This document shows positions 1 through 7,570 of a stretch of 14,079 nucleotides of DNA, piece by piece. A program made the translations under genes and the position numbers. The DNA is from an uncultured Eubacteriales bacterium (GTDB taxonomy: Bacteria; Bacillota; Clostridia; Oscillospirales; CAG-272): assembly GCA_902462015.1 (NCBI GenBank), contig CABPZV010000033.1:1-14079 (forward strand). The letters are read 5' to 3'. The notes under the pieces were generated by a model. That model worked only from the letters and a program-made list of their open reading frames with translations, was not told the DNA's origin and did no database searches. Within the stretch, counting starts at the first letter, position 1. Every line of letters begins with the position of its first letter.

Positions 1-399
1 AGGGTATGAAATATACGAACATATGTTGGTCATCGGCACAATTGCACTTCGTATATATATCGGGGTATATTGTTCTGCATACTGGACTGCATGACCTGCT
101 TCATGAGCTGCTACTCCGATTGCAGAAACCGAACGTCCGTTATAAACTTCATTGGAAAGTCGTATAACTCCTGCCTTGGGATCGTAGTGGTCGGTCAGTT
201 TTCCGTTTACAAGTTCTATCGGAATATTTTGAAGGCCATTCTGATCAAGAATGTTTCTTGCCGCTTCGAATCCCGATTTTCCGTTTATAGTTTTAACAGT
301 AGAGTATTTTGAAAACGTACTTTTTACCTTAAACTGTGCCCAAAGCGTTACAATGATTGCTGGGAGCATAAAATACATATCATACATACTAAAATACAT
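1..399 (-). CDS. Zinc metallopeptidase, YugP-like (partial, 3' end off window)
   Basis: This is the N-terminal 133 codons of a putative membrane zinc peptidase of the YugP family (neutral zinc metallopeptidase). The frame runs in phase off the left edge, so the C-terminus is missing. The start ATG at 399-397 is set by a near-perfect ribosome site, GGAGGTGAT, at 411-403. The protein opens with a hydrophobic stretch (YFMLPAIIVTLWAQF), likely a membrane segment. Next come a GFEAARNILD segment, LTDHYDPKAGVIRLS, and the zinc-binding helix AAHEAGHAVQ, whose HEAGH gives the two histidine ligands and catalytic glutamate. All of these are typical of YugP. It follows fmt after a 124-bp gap and is probably the next gene of the same transcript; clostridial genomes often place this family beside fmt and rsmB. 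The physiological substrate of the family is not established. Confidence 0.88.
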   Translation of the reverse strand, partial: MYFSMYDMYFMLPAIIVTLWAQFKVKSTFSKYSTVKTINGKSGFEAARNILDQNGLQNIPIELVNGKLTDHYDPKAGVIRLSNEVYNGRSVSAIGVAAHEAGHAVQYAEQYTPIYIRSAIVPMTNICSYISYP

Positions 400-523
400 A
401 AAATCACCTCCATAACACTTCCGCAGAGTGTTTTCCGCGGTTGTCTGAGAAGAAAACATTCGATAAGGCGTATAGCGCGCTTAACAGCCGAACGTCTTGA
501 CAGACGGGACTTATTTTGTCATA

Positions 524-1468
524 TTATTTAAAAGTATCTCCCTTGCAGATTCCTCTGCCGCGGATAAAATCTGCTGACGAAGTTCTTTTTTTACCTTCCG
601 GAAGAACCCCAGTTATTTCTATATTACCTTTTCCGCATTTTACTGTAATTATACCTCCCGAAACCGATACTACAGTTCCCGGTATTATATTTATGTTTTC
701 TGATATTCCGGACGGCAGTCTCGCTTCAGTAAATTTGATACGCTTTTCGCCAAGAAATGAGTATGAAAGCGGGGTGGGGGAAAGTGCACGGATAGTATTA
801 AACACTTCTGTATTGCTTTTTCTGAAATCAACTATGCAGTCTGATTTTTCGATTTTTGCTGCATATGTCATGCCCTCATTAGATTGCTTTTGCCTCATAT
901 TCTTACATTCTCCACGCTCTATTTTGTAAAGCGTGGAAACTATCAGCTCGGCGCCAAGTATAGACAGTCGGTTGTGAAGGGTTTCAAAATTATCGGTATC
1001 AGATATCTCGGTTTCGGCAGTTTCAAGAATATCTCCGGTATCAAGTCCCGCATCCATCATCATTGTTGTAATCCCGGTTTTTTTGTCTCCGGCCATAATG
1101 CACCGCTGAATCGGCGCCGCTCCGCGCCATCTTGGAAGCAGCGAAGCGTGGATGTTAACACAGCCGTATTTTGGAGTATTCAGAACATAATCGGGAAGGA
1201 GCTTTCCGTATGCCGCGACGACAATAACGTCCGGCGCGAGTATTTTAAGTTCATTTTTAAATTCTTCGTTTTTTAGCGCCTGAGGCTGAAATACCTGAAT
1301 TCCACGCGATAGAGCTGATTCTTTTACCGGAGGTGGCATCAGCACATAGCCTCTTCCCTTGGGTTTGTCCGGCTGTGTTACTGCTCCGACAAGTTCAAAT
1401 TTATTGTCGCACAGACGTTCAAATGCTGTTCTTGCAAAGTCCGGGGTTCCCATAAAAAGTACTTTCAT
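524..1468 (-). CDS. fmt: Methionyl-tRNA formyltransferase
   Basis: Transfers a formyl group from 10-formyltetrahydrofolate to the amino group of initiator Met-tRNA, giving fMet-tRNA for translation initiation in the cytoplasm. The 314-residue length is normal for the family. The formyltransferase domain starts with MKVLFMGTPDFA. The catalytic triad of the Escherichia coli enzyme (Asn108, His110, Asp146) appears here as Asn105 and His107 in CVNIHASLLPRWRGAAPIQ and Asp143 in GLDTGD. The SLLP folate-binding signature is intact. The C-terminal tRNA-binding domain follows, with YSFLGEKRIKF and the LPEGKKR segment. The ATG start is preceded by an AGGAAGG ribosome site. It lies 78 bp after def, and the def-fmt pair is one of the most conserved bacterial gene pairs. 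Nothing is broken or unusual. Confidence 0.98.
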   Translation of the reverse strand: MKVLFMGTPDFARTAFERLCDNKFELVGAVTQPDKPKGRGYVLMPPPVKESALSRGIQVFQPQALKNEEFKNELKILAPDVIVVAAYGKLLPDYVLNTPKYGCVNIHASLLPRWRGAAPIQRCIMAGDKKTGITTMMMDAGLDTGDILETAETEISDTDNFETLHNRLSILGAELIVSTLYKIERGECKNMRQKQSNEGMTYAAKIEKSDCIVDFRKSNTEVFNTIRALSPTPLSYSFLGEKRIKFTEARLPSGISENINIIPGTVVSVSGGIITVKCGKGNIEITGVLPEGKKRTSSADFIRGRGICKGDTFK

Positions 1469-1546
1469 AATCTGCTTCCTTCCTGTACCCTGTACGCTAC
1501 GATGATATGTGTGCTTTTCGTATTGTCAGACTGATACCTTTAGATA

Positions 1547-2029
1547 TTAGTTTTTCATTTCCTTTAATTCCTCCGGAGTCAGCATGTGAACTGCCTTATC
1601 CGGATAAAGTATACCGTCAAGGTGGTCAAGCTCATGGCAAAAAGCTCGTGCCGATAATCCGCTTCCTGATATTGTAAAATATTTACCGTTTCTATCTATC
1701 GCACGAACCGTTACGCTTTCAGGGCGGTCGGTTATACCCCATCTGCCGGGAATTGACAGGCATCCTTCAAGCTCTTGTTGACGTTCTTCCGAACATTTTA
1801 TTATTTCCGGATTGATAAGTTCGAGCATACCGGCTTTTTCATGGTCAACAAGAACTATACGCCGAAGAACGCCTACCTGAACGGCGGCAAGTCCGGCTCC
1901 TTCAGCAGATATCAGCGTTTCTCTCATGTCATCGAGCAGGCGAATTATGCGCGGTGTAATCTCTTTTACGGGTTTGCTTGTTTTACGGAGAATAGGATCT
2001 CCTTCTTTTATTATATTTAAAGTTGCCAT
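1547..2029 (-). CDS. def: Peptide deformylase
   Basis: Metal-dependent hydrolase that removes the N-formyl group from nascent proteins at the ribosome exit. Its product allows methionine aminopeptidase to act, and it reverses the work of Fmt encoded next door. The three family motifs are present, numbered from the start chosen here: GAGLAAVQ at 44-51, EGCLS with metal ligand Cys90, and HELDH with ligands His132 and His136 and catalytic Glu133. The frame is open 27 bases further upstream to an ATG at 2056. I chose ATG 2029 because AAAGGAA (2047-2041) lies 11 bases before it, because MATLNIIKEGDPILR matches usual deformylase N-termini, and because no ribosome site precedes 2056. This gives 160 residues, typical of type 1 enzymes. 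The gap to priA is 96 bp, with no promoter or terminator that I can support. Confidence 0.97.
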   Translation of the reverse strand: MATLNIIKEGDPILRKTSKPVKEITPRIIRLLDDMRETLISAEGAGLAAVQVGVLRRIVLVDHEKAGMLELINPEIIKCSEERQQELEGCLSIPGRWGITDRPESVTVRAIDRNGKYFTISGSGLSARAFCHELDHLDGILYPDKAVHMLTPEELKEMKN

Positions 2030-2125
2030 TGATATGAAGCTTCCTTTCATTATCATAATACGGTCATTTTGCAGTTTGTTTTTTCATTATGTGTCTGATA
2101 TAAGTTGAAAATATTTACATACAGT

Positions 2126-4714
2126 TTAAAGATTACTCGGATCAATATCAATTCCTATCGTATAATCAGCCGATCCGTTTTCGGCATATTTCTGAAGTAT
2201 GGTGCGGAGAAGAAGCCTTGTGCGGGCATCAGAACGGAGCTTGCATATAATTCTGTATCGGTAACGTTTATTCACACGATATATTTGAGCTTCATAAGGA
2301 CCGAAAATAACCATACGGACATCTCTGAAATCGCCTTTTAAAAGCGAGCACAAATCAGTATAAAATTTTGAAGAAATAGCTGCTACGGTTCGGTCATCTT
2401 CAGCTGTTATGCTGATAAGAGCAATGCGGCAGAACGGAGGAAATAACATTGCTCTGCGAAACTCGATTTCGCTTTTATAGAAGGAGTCATAATTTTGATC
2501 TGATGCAAGCTTTATTATCGGATGTTCCGGTGAAAATGTCTGGATAACTGCATGTCCCTGTTTTCCTGAACGTCCTGAGCGGCCGATTAATTGTGTAAGC
2601 ATTGAAAAAGTACGCTCGTTAGCTCTGTAATCGTCGAGATAGAGCGATGTATCAGCTAAAATAACTCCGGCGACATCGACGCCCGGAAAATCGTGTCCTT
2701 TAGTGACCATTTGGGTACCTATCAGTATATCCGCTTCTCCTGACCGGAATCTGTCAATCATTTTGTAAAATGAAGCTTTTGATGATGTTGTATCAGCGTC
2801 CATACGCATGATACGTGCGTTAGGGTATCTTATTTTTAATTCTTCTTCAACCTTTTGAATTCCTGCGCCGAAATGTACGAGATGAGACTTTCCGCATGAC
2901 GGACAGTTTTCTGGTACATGACCTTTGTAACCGCACATATGACATCGAAGCTCACCGTCTCCATGTCGGACTGTGTGATATGTAAGGGAAATACTGCAAT
3001 TTGGACAGCGAAGAGCCTCTCCGCATGACGGGCAGGAAACAAAATGATTGTATCCACGTCTGTTCATGAACAGAATCGCCTGTCTGCCCTTTGAAAGTAC
3101 TTCTTTTAATTCTAAGTCAAGCTCCGAACCGATAAGACCTCCACCGTTTTTCTGCAGTCCTGCCACATTGGAAATAATTGTTTCAGGCAGGGACGTACCT
3201 CCTATTCGCTCTGTAAGCCTTACAGACAGATATCTTCCGGTCTTTGCACGGTAGTAGGTTTCGATTGATGGCGTTGCAGATGCGAGAAGCAATATTCCGT
3301 TGTTTCTGGCGCATCTGAATCGGGCAATGTCCCGTGCGTGATATTTAGGGCTTGTATCTGATTTATAGGTATGTTCCTGTTCTTCATCGATTACTATCAT
3401 ACCTATATTATCAAACGGGGCAAATACGGCGGAACGCGTTCCGATGCAAATATCAACATCTCCATGTTTCATTGACCTCCAGGCGTCATATCTTTCCCCC
3501 TGGGACAGCAGAGAGTGTACAATGGCGACACGTGTCCCGTAGCATGAACAGAAGTATCCGACAGTCTGCGGTGTCAGGGATATTTCCGGCACAAGTACGA
3601 TAACTTGTTTGCCGTCTGAGATTACACGGTCGATCATCTCTTTGATCACTCTGGTTTTACCGCTGCCAGTCACTCCGTAAAGAAGCACGGCTTGTGCTTT
3701 TCCGTCGGAGTAGATATTATCAAGCCTTTCATAAGCGGCTTTTTGTGCCGGAGTAAGAGGACGGACATCCGGTTTTATATTGCCGATGTCTGTAAATGGC
3801 GTACGGTATATCTCACATTTTTCGATATTCAAATATCCGCGGTCCTCAAGTCGGCGGATAACATTTTTTCCTGCGCCGGTACGGTTTTTAAGCTCTTCCA
3901 GCTGAATTTCATCATATGCTGCAAGTTCCCGGAGTACCGCGCTCATAAGAGGAGCTTTCCGCGCATATAAGTCAGCAAGCTCTTCGGCCTCTTCTGAGGC
4001 AACTTTTAAAATAGCTGTTTCTTCAAATTTTTTTCCTATTCTGTTTATTGAAAATTCGGTTTTTACTGCTCCGGTACGTTCAAGCTCAGAAAGAAGCCGA
4101 AGCTGCTCCTGGGAAAAGATTGACTGTAATGCAGACCGTGTTATTTTTCCTTGTTTTGCCGAGATTGCCGAGAGAATTTCCATGCGAATTTTATCTGTGT
4201 TGGACAGACTGGTACGGGACGACATTTCATCAAGCTTTTTATGTCCGTATGGGGTAACTGAATAAACTGTTTTAGTCTTTCCTATGATAAAAGACGGGAC
4301 TATTGCATGGATGGCGTCTCCGTAAGAGCAGATAATGTGTTCATGCATGTACTCACAAAGCGAGGTCTGTTCTTCTGACAGCGATATTTCCGAAGGAAGA
4401 ATCTCGGTAATCTCTTTAAGCTTTTTAATATCAAGCTCCGGCTTATCTGTTGTACATGAAATTACAAGCGCAAGATGCTGACGGTTTCCGGCACCAAATG
4501 GAACACGGACGAAATCTCCCCGTCTGATAATATCTTTAAATTCATCGGGGACTTTATAATTAAACAGCCGATCGAGGTGATACGGAATATCGATAAGACA
4601 TACGATTGAATATAATGCAGTATTGTCATGGATATCCGCACTGACCGTTCGATCGGCAGATTTTTGGTCATCATTTCCGGAGCGGATATTTTCGTTTTTT
4701 TCGGTTGTACTCAT
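2126..4714 (-). CDS. priA: Primosomal protein N' (replication restart helicase PriA)
   Basis: Superfamily 2 DNA helicase that recognises stalled or collapsed replication forks and starts reloading of the replicative helicase. Domains in order: an N-terminal 3'-DNA-binding region (IDIPYHLDRLFNYKVP, then RGDFVRVPFGAGNR, residues about 40-78), a winged-helix-like region, then a helicase core with Walker A GVTGSGKT at 347-354, Walker B DEEQ at 443-446, and motifs LASATPS (478-484) and GTQMVTKGHDFP. A zinc-binding insert has eight cysteines in four CxxC pairs (561/564, 570/573, 591/594, 604/607). Motif VI reads QLIGRSGRSGKQG. At 862 residues it is longer than E. coli PriA (about 730), partly through a polar 35-residue N-terminal tail. 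No other in-frame start is visible near the conserved domain, so ATG 4714 is kept. Its ribosome site is weak: AGGAGA lies about 19 bases upstream. Confidence 0.97.
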   Translation of the reverse strand: MSTTEKNENIRSGNDDQKSADRTVSADIHDNTALYSIVCLIDIPYHLDRLFNYKVPDEFKDIIRRGDFVRVPFGAGNRQHLALVISCTTDKPELDIKKLKEITEILPSEISLSEEQTSLCEYMHEHIICSYGDAIHAIVPSFIIGKTKTVYSVTPYGHKKLDEMSSRTSLSNTDKIRMEILSAISAKQGKITRSALQSIFSQEQLRLLSELERTGAVKTEFSINRIGKKFEETAILKVASEEAEELADLYARKAPLMSAVLRELAAYDEIQLEELKNRTGAGKNVIRRLEDRGYLNIEKCEIYRTPFTDIGNIKPDVRPLTPAQKAAYERLDNIYSDGKAQAVLLYGVTGSGKTRVIKEMIDRVISDGKQVIVLVPEISLTPQTVGYFCSCYGTRVAIVHSLLSQGERYDAWRSMKHGDVDICIGTRSAVFAPFDNIGMIVIDEEQEHTYKSDTSPKYHARDIARFRCARNNGILLLASATPSIETYYRAKTGRYLSVRLTERIGGTSLPETIISNVAGLQKNGGGLIGSELDLELKEVLSKGRQAILFMNRRGYNHFVSCPSCGEALRCPNCSISLTYHTVRHGDGELRCHMCGYKGHVPENCPSCGKSHLVHFGAGIQKVEEELKIRYPNARIMRMDADTTSSKASFYKMIDRFRSGEADILIGTQMVTKGHDFPGVDVAGVILADTSLYLDDYRANERTFSMLTQLIGRSGRSGKQGHAVIQTFSPEHPIIKLASDQNYDSFYKSEIEFRRAMLFPPFCRIALISITAEDDRTVAAISSKFYTDLCSLLKGDFRDVRMVIFGPYEAQIYRVNKRYRYRIICKLRSDARTRLLLRTILQKYAENGSADYTIGIDIDPSNL

Positions 4715-4762
4715 ATCCGTATAATTTCCGCTTTCTCCTGTAATTCAATAAAAAGCTGTAGA

Positions 4763-5041
4763 CTATTCGTCTTCAAGCTTGATTGAGCTGTCTACGATAC
4801 TGTATTCCCCGGTATAAAGGCGTCTGATTGCGCATTTTACGGCTTTTTCATCTCGGATTTCTCTTTTTATCATTGACGCTATGCTTTTTTCCGTTTCTTT
4901 GTTTGCAATCTGACGTTCCGCATTTTCACGGCACTTGCAATACTCGTCTGTCACCATACGCGCGCATTTTGCAGTTGCGGAAACGAGAACATATCGGTTG
5001 TATTTTCCTTTTGAAAGTTCTTCAGGAGTTGGATATAACAT
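4763..5041 (-). CDS. rpoZ: DNA-directed RNA polymerase omega subunit
   Basis: Small RNA polymerase subunit that clamps beta' and helps core assembly. The 92-residue protein carries the omega signature YNRYVLVSATAKCARMV near residues 15-31 and KAVKCAIRRLYTGEY near the C-terminus, matching the Gram-positive omega subfamily. It starts at ATG 5041 with AAAGG about 13 bases upstream. It lies between gmk (110 bp upstream) and priA (48 bp downstream). In Bacillus subtilis coaBC lies between rpoZ and priA, but it is absent here. The gmk-rpoZ gap contains a possible extra promoter, listed separately. Confidence 0.95.
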   Translation of the reverse strand: MLYPTPEELSKGKYNRYVLVSATAKCARMVTDEYCKCRENAERQIANKETEKSIASMIKREIRDEKAVKCAIRRLYTGEYSIVDSSIKLEDE

Positions 5042-5074
5042 AATTAGTACCAGACCTTTCTTTTTATGGTATGA

Positions 5075-5105
5075 ATTTTAGTAGGTTATATGTATAAATT
5101 GTCAA
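5075..5105 (-). promoter_or_regulatory. Possible internal promoter before rpoZ
   Basis: On the minus strand a perfect -35 TTGACA (5105-5100) is followed after 19 bases by TAAAAT (5080-5075). It lies in the AT-rich 110-bp gap between gmk and rpoZ. The 19-base spacing is longer than the usual 17, so strength is doubtful. If real, it would give rpoZ, priA, def and fmt a supply independent of yicC. Confidence 0.35.
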
Positions 5106-5151
5106 ATTAAAATATATGTACTTAAAGTTCATCAGCGAATTCTTGATTTAT

Positions 5152-5787
5152 TCAGCAGTTAAAATAATTCTCGATTAATTTGTCAATGCCGGCTTGATCC
5201 GGAAGACTTCCGTTCATTGCCGCCGTAATTTTATCTACGGTTTGTTTAGTGCATCCTGTTTCGTTTACAATAACACAATCATATTTTGGCCAGCATTTAA
5301 TTTCATCCTGTGCAATTTTCATTCGCTTCTCAATTTGCTCAGGGGTATTCGAGCCTCGTTTTTCGATACGCTTTCGCTGTTCCGATGCTGACGGAGGCAA
5401 TATAAATATGCTTCTGGCTTCCGGATAGATCCTCATAACGTTTTCAGCTCCATGAACATCTACATCTAAAATAAGTTTTGTACCTGAATTCAGGGCTTCT
5501 TCAACTTCATATTTCGGAGTACCGTAGCAGTTCCCGCCGTAAATATTGTATTCGAGAAGTTCTCCATTTTTCAGCATATCGTCGAATTGTTCGCGGGTTA
5601 CAAACTTGTAATCGCGCCCGTCGATTTCACCCGGGCGAATATTTCTTGTTGTTACAGAAACAGCCTTGCGGCAGCCGAATTGTTCAATAAGCATGTCGAT
5701 TACAGTTCCTTTTCCGCTTCCGGAAGGTCCGGAAATTATAAGAATCAGATCTTTTATTTTTTTGTTTATATTATAATTCTTGCTCAC
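5152..5787 (-). CDS. gmk: Guanylate kinase
   Basis: Phosphorylates GMP to GDP with ATP in the cytoplasm, an essential step of guanine nucleotide supply. The 211-residue protein has the P-loop GPSGSGKGT at residues 20-28, then SVTTRNIRPGEIDGRDY (GMP-binding region), the YNIYGGNCYGT segment, LILDVDVHGA, and FILPPSASEQRKRIEKRG (lid region). All are standard for the family. The start is a GTG at 5787, supported by a strong GGAGGAA ribosome site at 5798-5792, four bases upstream. It is preceded by remA (52-bp gap) and followed by rpoZ. The remA-gmk-rpoZ order is conserved across many Firmicutes. Confidence 0.97.
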   Translation of the reverse strand: MSKNYNINKKIKDLILIISGPSGSGKGTVIDMLIEQFGCRKAVSVTTRNIRPGEIDGRDYKFVTREQFDDMLKNGELLEYNIYGGNCYGTPKYEVEEALNSGTKLILDVDVHGAENVMRIYPEARSIFILPPSASEQRKRIEKRGSNTPEQIEKRMKIAQDEIKCWPKYDCVIVNETGCTKQTVDKITAAMNGSLPDQAGIDKLIENYFNC

Positions 5788-5839
5788 GCAGTTCCTCCGC
5801 AGGTCACAGATGATTTATTTCTCACAGCTTAGCTGTAGG

Positions 5840-6106
5840 TCAAAAGTCTTCGGCTGTATCCAAGTCCGAATCATCATTGTCAAGACGTCCGGCAATTGTT
5901 TCTGTCTGCACAGCAGACAGTATTATATGCTCGCTGTCTGTAACAATGACCGAGCGTGTGCGGCGTCCGCATGTTACGTCAATAACACGGCCTTCCTCTT
6001 TTGCGTCCTGTACCATTCTTTTAATCGGTGAGGAGTCCAAGTTTACAATTGTTACAACACGGTGTGCTGCAACCATATTTCCAAATCCTATATTTATAAA
6101 TTTCAT
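5840..6106 (-). CDS. remA: Extracellular matrix / biofilm regulator RemA (DUF370)
   Basis: An 88-residue member of the RemA family (formerly DUF370). In Bacillus subtilis RemA is a DNA-binding protein that activates biofilm matrix and osmoprotection genes. The family hallmarks are clear: the start MKFINIGFGNMV, then SSPIKRMVQDA, CGRRTRSVIVTDS and HIILSAVQTETIAGRL, all near the usual positions. The C-terminal dozen residues are acidic and variable. ATG 6106 is preceded by GTAAGG about 12 bases upstream, a modest ribosome site. It is separated from upstream yicC by an unusually long 342-bp gap that holds a structured repeat, so its expression may be partly uncoupled from yicC. The target genes in this organism cannot be told from the window. 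Confidence 0.93.
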   Translation of the reverse strand: MKFINIGFGNMVAAHRVVTIVNLDSSPIKRMVQDAKEEGRVIDVTCGRRTRSVIVTDSEHIILSAVQTETIAGRLDNDDSDLDTAEDF

Positions 6107-6183
6107 ATGACTATTCTGCCTTACGACGCCCTTTCTTATGATATTCTGAAATATCTGACGGATATTAATACAGTGTATACCGG

Positions 6184-6386
6184 TATAACTTAGGCAAGAT
6201 GTCCCGCCATTAGGGCGGCAGCCTTAATGGAGGTCGCCTCTTATGGCGGTGGCCTCTTATGGCGGTGGCCTCTTAAGGCGGTGGCCTCTAAAGCGGCGTG
6301 TACATTTTACCATTCAGCGGTAGATACAATCTCCTACTGGAATGGTTGCCACGCCATTTGACGTGGCAAGCCCCTTATTGAAAATG
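6184..6386. repeat. Structured intergenic repeat, copy 1 (between yicC and remA)
   Basis: About 203 bp related to the sequence at 7357-7510. Shared blocks begin with TATAACTTAGG(C/A)AAGATG and end with CTTATTGAAAA. Three stem-loops can be drawn. CCATTA (6207-6212) pairs with TAATGG (6225-6230). A long imperfect hairpin spans 6309-6346 with ACA at the tip. TTGCCACG (6346-6353) pairs perfectly with CGTGGCAA (6362-6369). Within it lies an expanded tandem run (6228-6291) that accounts almost exactly for its extra length over copy 2. It has no open reading frame and fills most of the 342-bp gap 6107-6448. It could be a miniature mobile element, a REP-like repeat or a structured RNA. Confidence 0.8.
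6228..6291. repeat. Tandem repeat, four 16-bp units
   Basis: Four adjacent 16-bp units at 6228, 6244, 6260 and 6276, consensus TGGCGGTGGCCTCTTA. Units 2 and 3 are identical; unit 1 differs at two positions and unit 4 at two. A fifth partial unit may follow (AGCGGCG). Copy 2 of the surrounding repeat has only one equivalent unit (TGGCGATCGCCTTTCA at 7401), so three units appear to have been added here. Within a unit, GGCGGTGGCC is G+C rich and could pair with neighbours. Confidence 0.9.
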
Positions 6387-6448
6387 CCTTACTGAAATTA
6401 TTTCCGTAATATATTAATTTTATGCCACCCTAATGGATAAAGCTAAAG

Positions 6449-7339
6449 CTATTCAACATTTTGAATTTGCTCACGGATACGTTCGAGTTCACTTTTCATT
6501 TCAACTACAATTTCTGTAAGCTTAATATCCGAGACTTTTGATCCGATGGTATTTATTTCTCTTCCTATTTCCTGAAGCAGAAAATCGATTCTTCTTCCGA
6601 CGGGTTCATCAGAACTGAAAGCCTTATCAAGCGCTGAAAAGTGACTCCGAAGTCTTACAGTTTCTTCATCTACGGCAACCTTATCTGCAAATAATGCACA
6701 CTCTGTAATGATTTTTGTCTCATCAATTTCATTGTATCCTCTTTGTTCAAGGATGTTTTTTAGCTTTGCTTCAAGACGTTCACGATATGCTGATACCATG
6801 CGCGGTTCTTCTGCTTCAATTTCACCGGTAAGCATTTCTAAATGTTTTTTCTTATTGGTAAGATCGGATAATATGTTTTTGCCTTCGTTTTTACGCATTT
6901 CACAGAATTCATAGACGGCTTTTGACAAAATTTTTTCTATATCGATCCATTCCTGTTCTTCATCAGAGTCAGCCTGACAGAAAGCAAAAATGTCTCGGTT
7001 GGAGGCCACATTCATTACGGTTATGTCGTCTTCAAGCTTGTATTCATCTCGAAGCCGTGCGAGTACCTTAAGGTATTCTTTCAAATAATTCTCGTCCAGA
7101 TTTATTTTGGTGTCACTTCCGTTTTCAGCTGTAATACTGATATTTACATCAATTTTTCCGCGAAAAATCCCACGGCTTTGAAGATAAGGTTTGATTCTGT
7201 CTTCAATGTAGGAGTATGTGCGCGGAAGCTTTACTGAGCAGTCGAGAAAGCGGTTATTAACGCTCTTAATTTCTACGGTAATATTTTTTTCGCCTTCGAT
7301 ACCGCTGCAGCGTCCAAATGCTGTCATACTTTTAATCAT
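6449..7339 (-). CDS. yicC: YicC/YloC family endoribonuclease
   Basis: Member of the YicC/YloC family, shown in Escherichia coli and Bacillus subtilis to be an endoribonuclease involved in RNA turnover. The 296-residue length is normal. The N-terminus MIKSMTAFGRCSG is the family signature, followed by VEIKSVNNRFLD. The C-terminal DUF1732 region contains VDEETVRLRSHFSAL, GRRIDFLLQEIGREINTIGS and the closing VVEMKSELERIREQIQNVE. All are strongly conserved. ATG 7339 has an AAAGG about 11 bases upstream. It is the first gene of the housekeeping operon: a near-consensus promoter lies about 230 bases upstream, leaving a long structured leader. A 342-bp gap separates it from remA. Confidence 0.96.
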   Translation of the reverse strand: MIKSMTAFGRCSGIEGEKNITVEIKSVNNRFLDCSVKLPRTYSYIEDRIKPYLQSRGIFRGKIDVNISITAENGSDTKINLDENYLKEYLKVLARLRDEYKLEDDITVMNVASNRDIFAFCQADSDEEQEWIDIEKILSKAVYEFCEMRKNEGKNILSDLTNKKKHLEMLTGEIEAEEPRMVSAYRERLEAKLKNILEQRGYNEIDETKIITECALFADKVAVDEETVRLRSHFSALDKAFSSDEPVGRRIDFLLQEIGREINTIGSKVSDIKLTEIVVEMKSELERIREQIQNVE

Positions 7340-7356
7340 ACGGAGTTACGCCTTTC

Positions 7357-7510
7357 TATAACTTAGGAAAGATGCCCCGCCATTAAAGCTGCCGCCCTAA
7401 TGGCGATCGCCTTTCAGTCGGCGGGTTATATTTCACCATTCAGTGGGAGATACAATCTCCTACTGAATGGTTGCCACCCCATTTGACGGGGCAATCCGCT
7501 TATTGAAAAA
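7357..7510. repeat. Structured intergenic repeat, copy 2 (yicC leader)
   Basis: About 154 bp related to 6184-6386. Hairpins: GCCATTA (7379-7385) with TAATGGC (7398-7404), and a striking 17-bp stem of 7435-7451 with 7455-7471 around an ACA loop. That stem has one exception, which is G-U if the plus strand is transcribed but A-C if the minus strand is. A third, weaker stem of TTGCC type follows at 7471-7494. The element lies between the predicted transcription start and the yicC ribosome site, so it should be part of the yicC mRNA leader. No frame of meaningful length is present. Confidence 0.8.
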
Positions 7511-7566
7511 GTCATTTTCAATCATGAAAAAATTGAGCGTTTCCCGTCAATAGGCTTTTTCAATAA
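7500..7566. repeat. 12-bp inverted repeat at start of yicC leader
   Basis: TTATTGAAAAAG (7500-7511) and CTTTTTCAATAA (7555-7566) are perfect inverted repeats 43 bases apart. The right arm overlaps the expected start of the yicC transcript (about 7565), so the first 65 bases of the RNA could close into a large hairpin. The left arm is the conserved end of the structured repeat (TTATTGAAAA also ends copy 1). Confidence 0.7.
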
Positions 7567-7570
7567 TAAT

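Noticed and set aside
412..523. Attenuator or terminator between fmt and the zinc peptidase
   Set aside because: Only short stems are present (AACACT/AGTGTT at 414-432 and CGTCT/AGACG at 493-506) with no following T-run on the minus strand.
516..929. Open plus-strand frame of 137 codons opposite fmt
   Set aside because: Antisense shadow of a clear fmt gene with no recognisable product.
2030..2056. Longer def start at ATG 2056 (169 residues)
   Set aside because: No ribosome site precedes it, the extra residues MIMKGSFIS do not resemble deformylase N-termini, and ATG 2029 has AAAGGAA at a workable distance.
6140..6187. Operator for RemA autoregulation (GATATT-CTGA-AATATC at 6140-6155 and TATACCGGTATA at 6176-6187)
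   Set aside because: The palindromes are short, no convincing promoter lies with them, and I cannot match them to a known RemA site.
6228..6291. CRISPR array
   Set aside because: The units are contiguous 16-mers with no spacers, inside a larger repeat; no cas genes are present.
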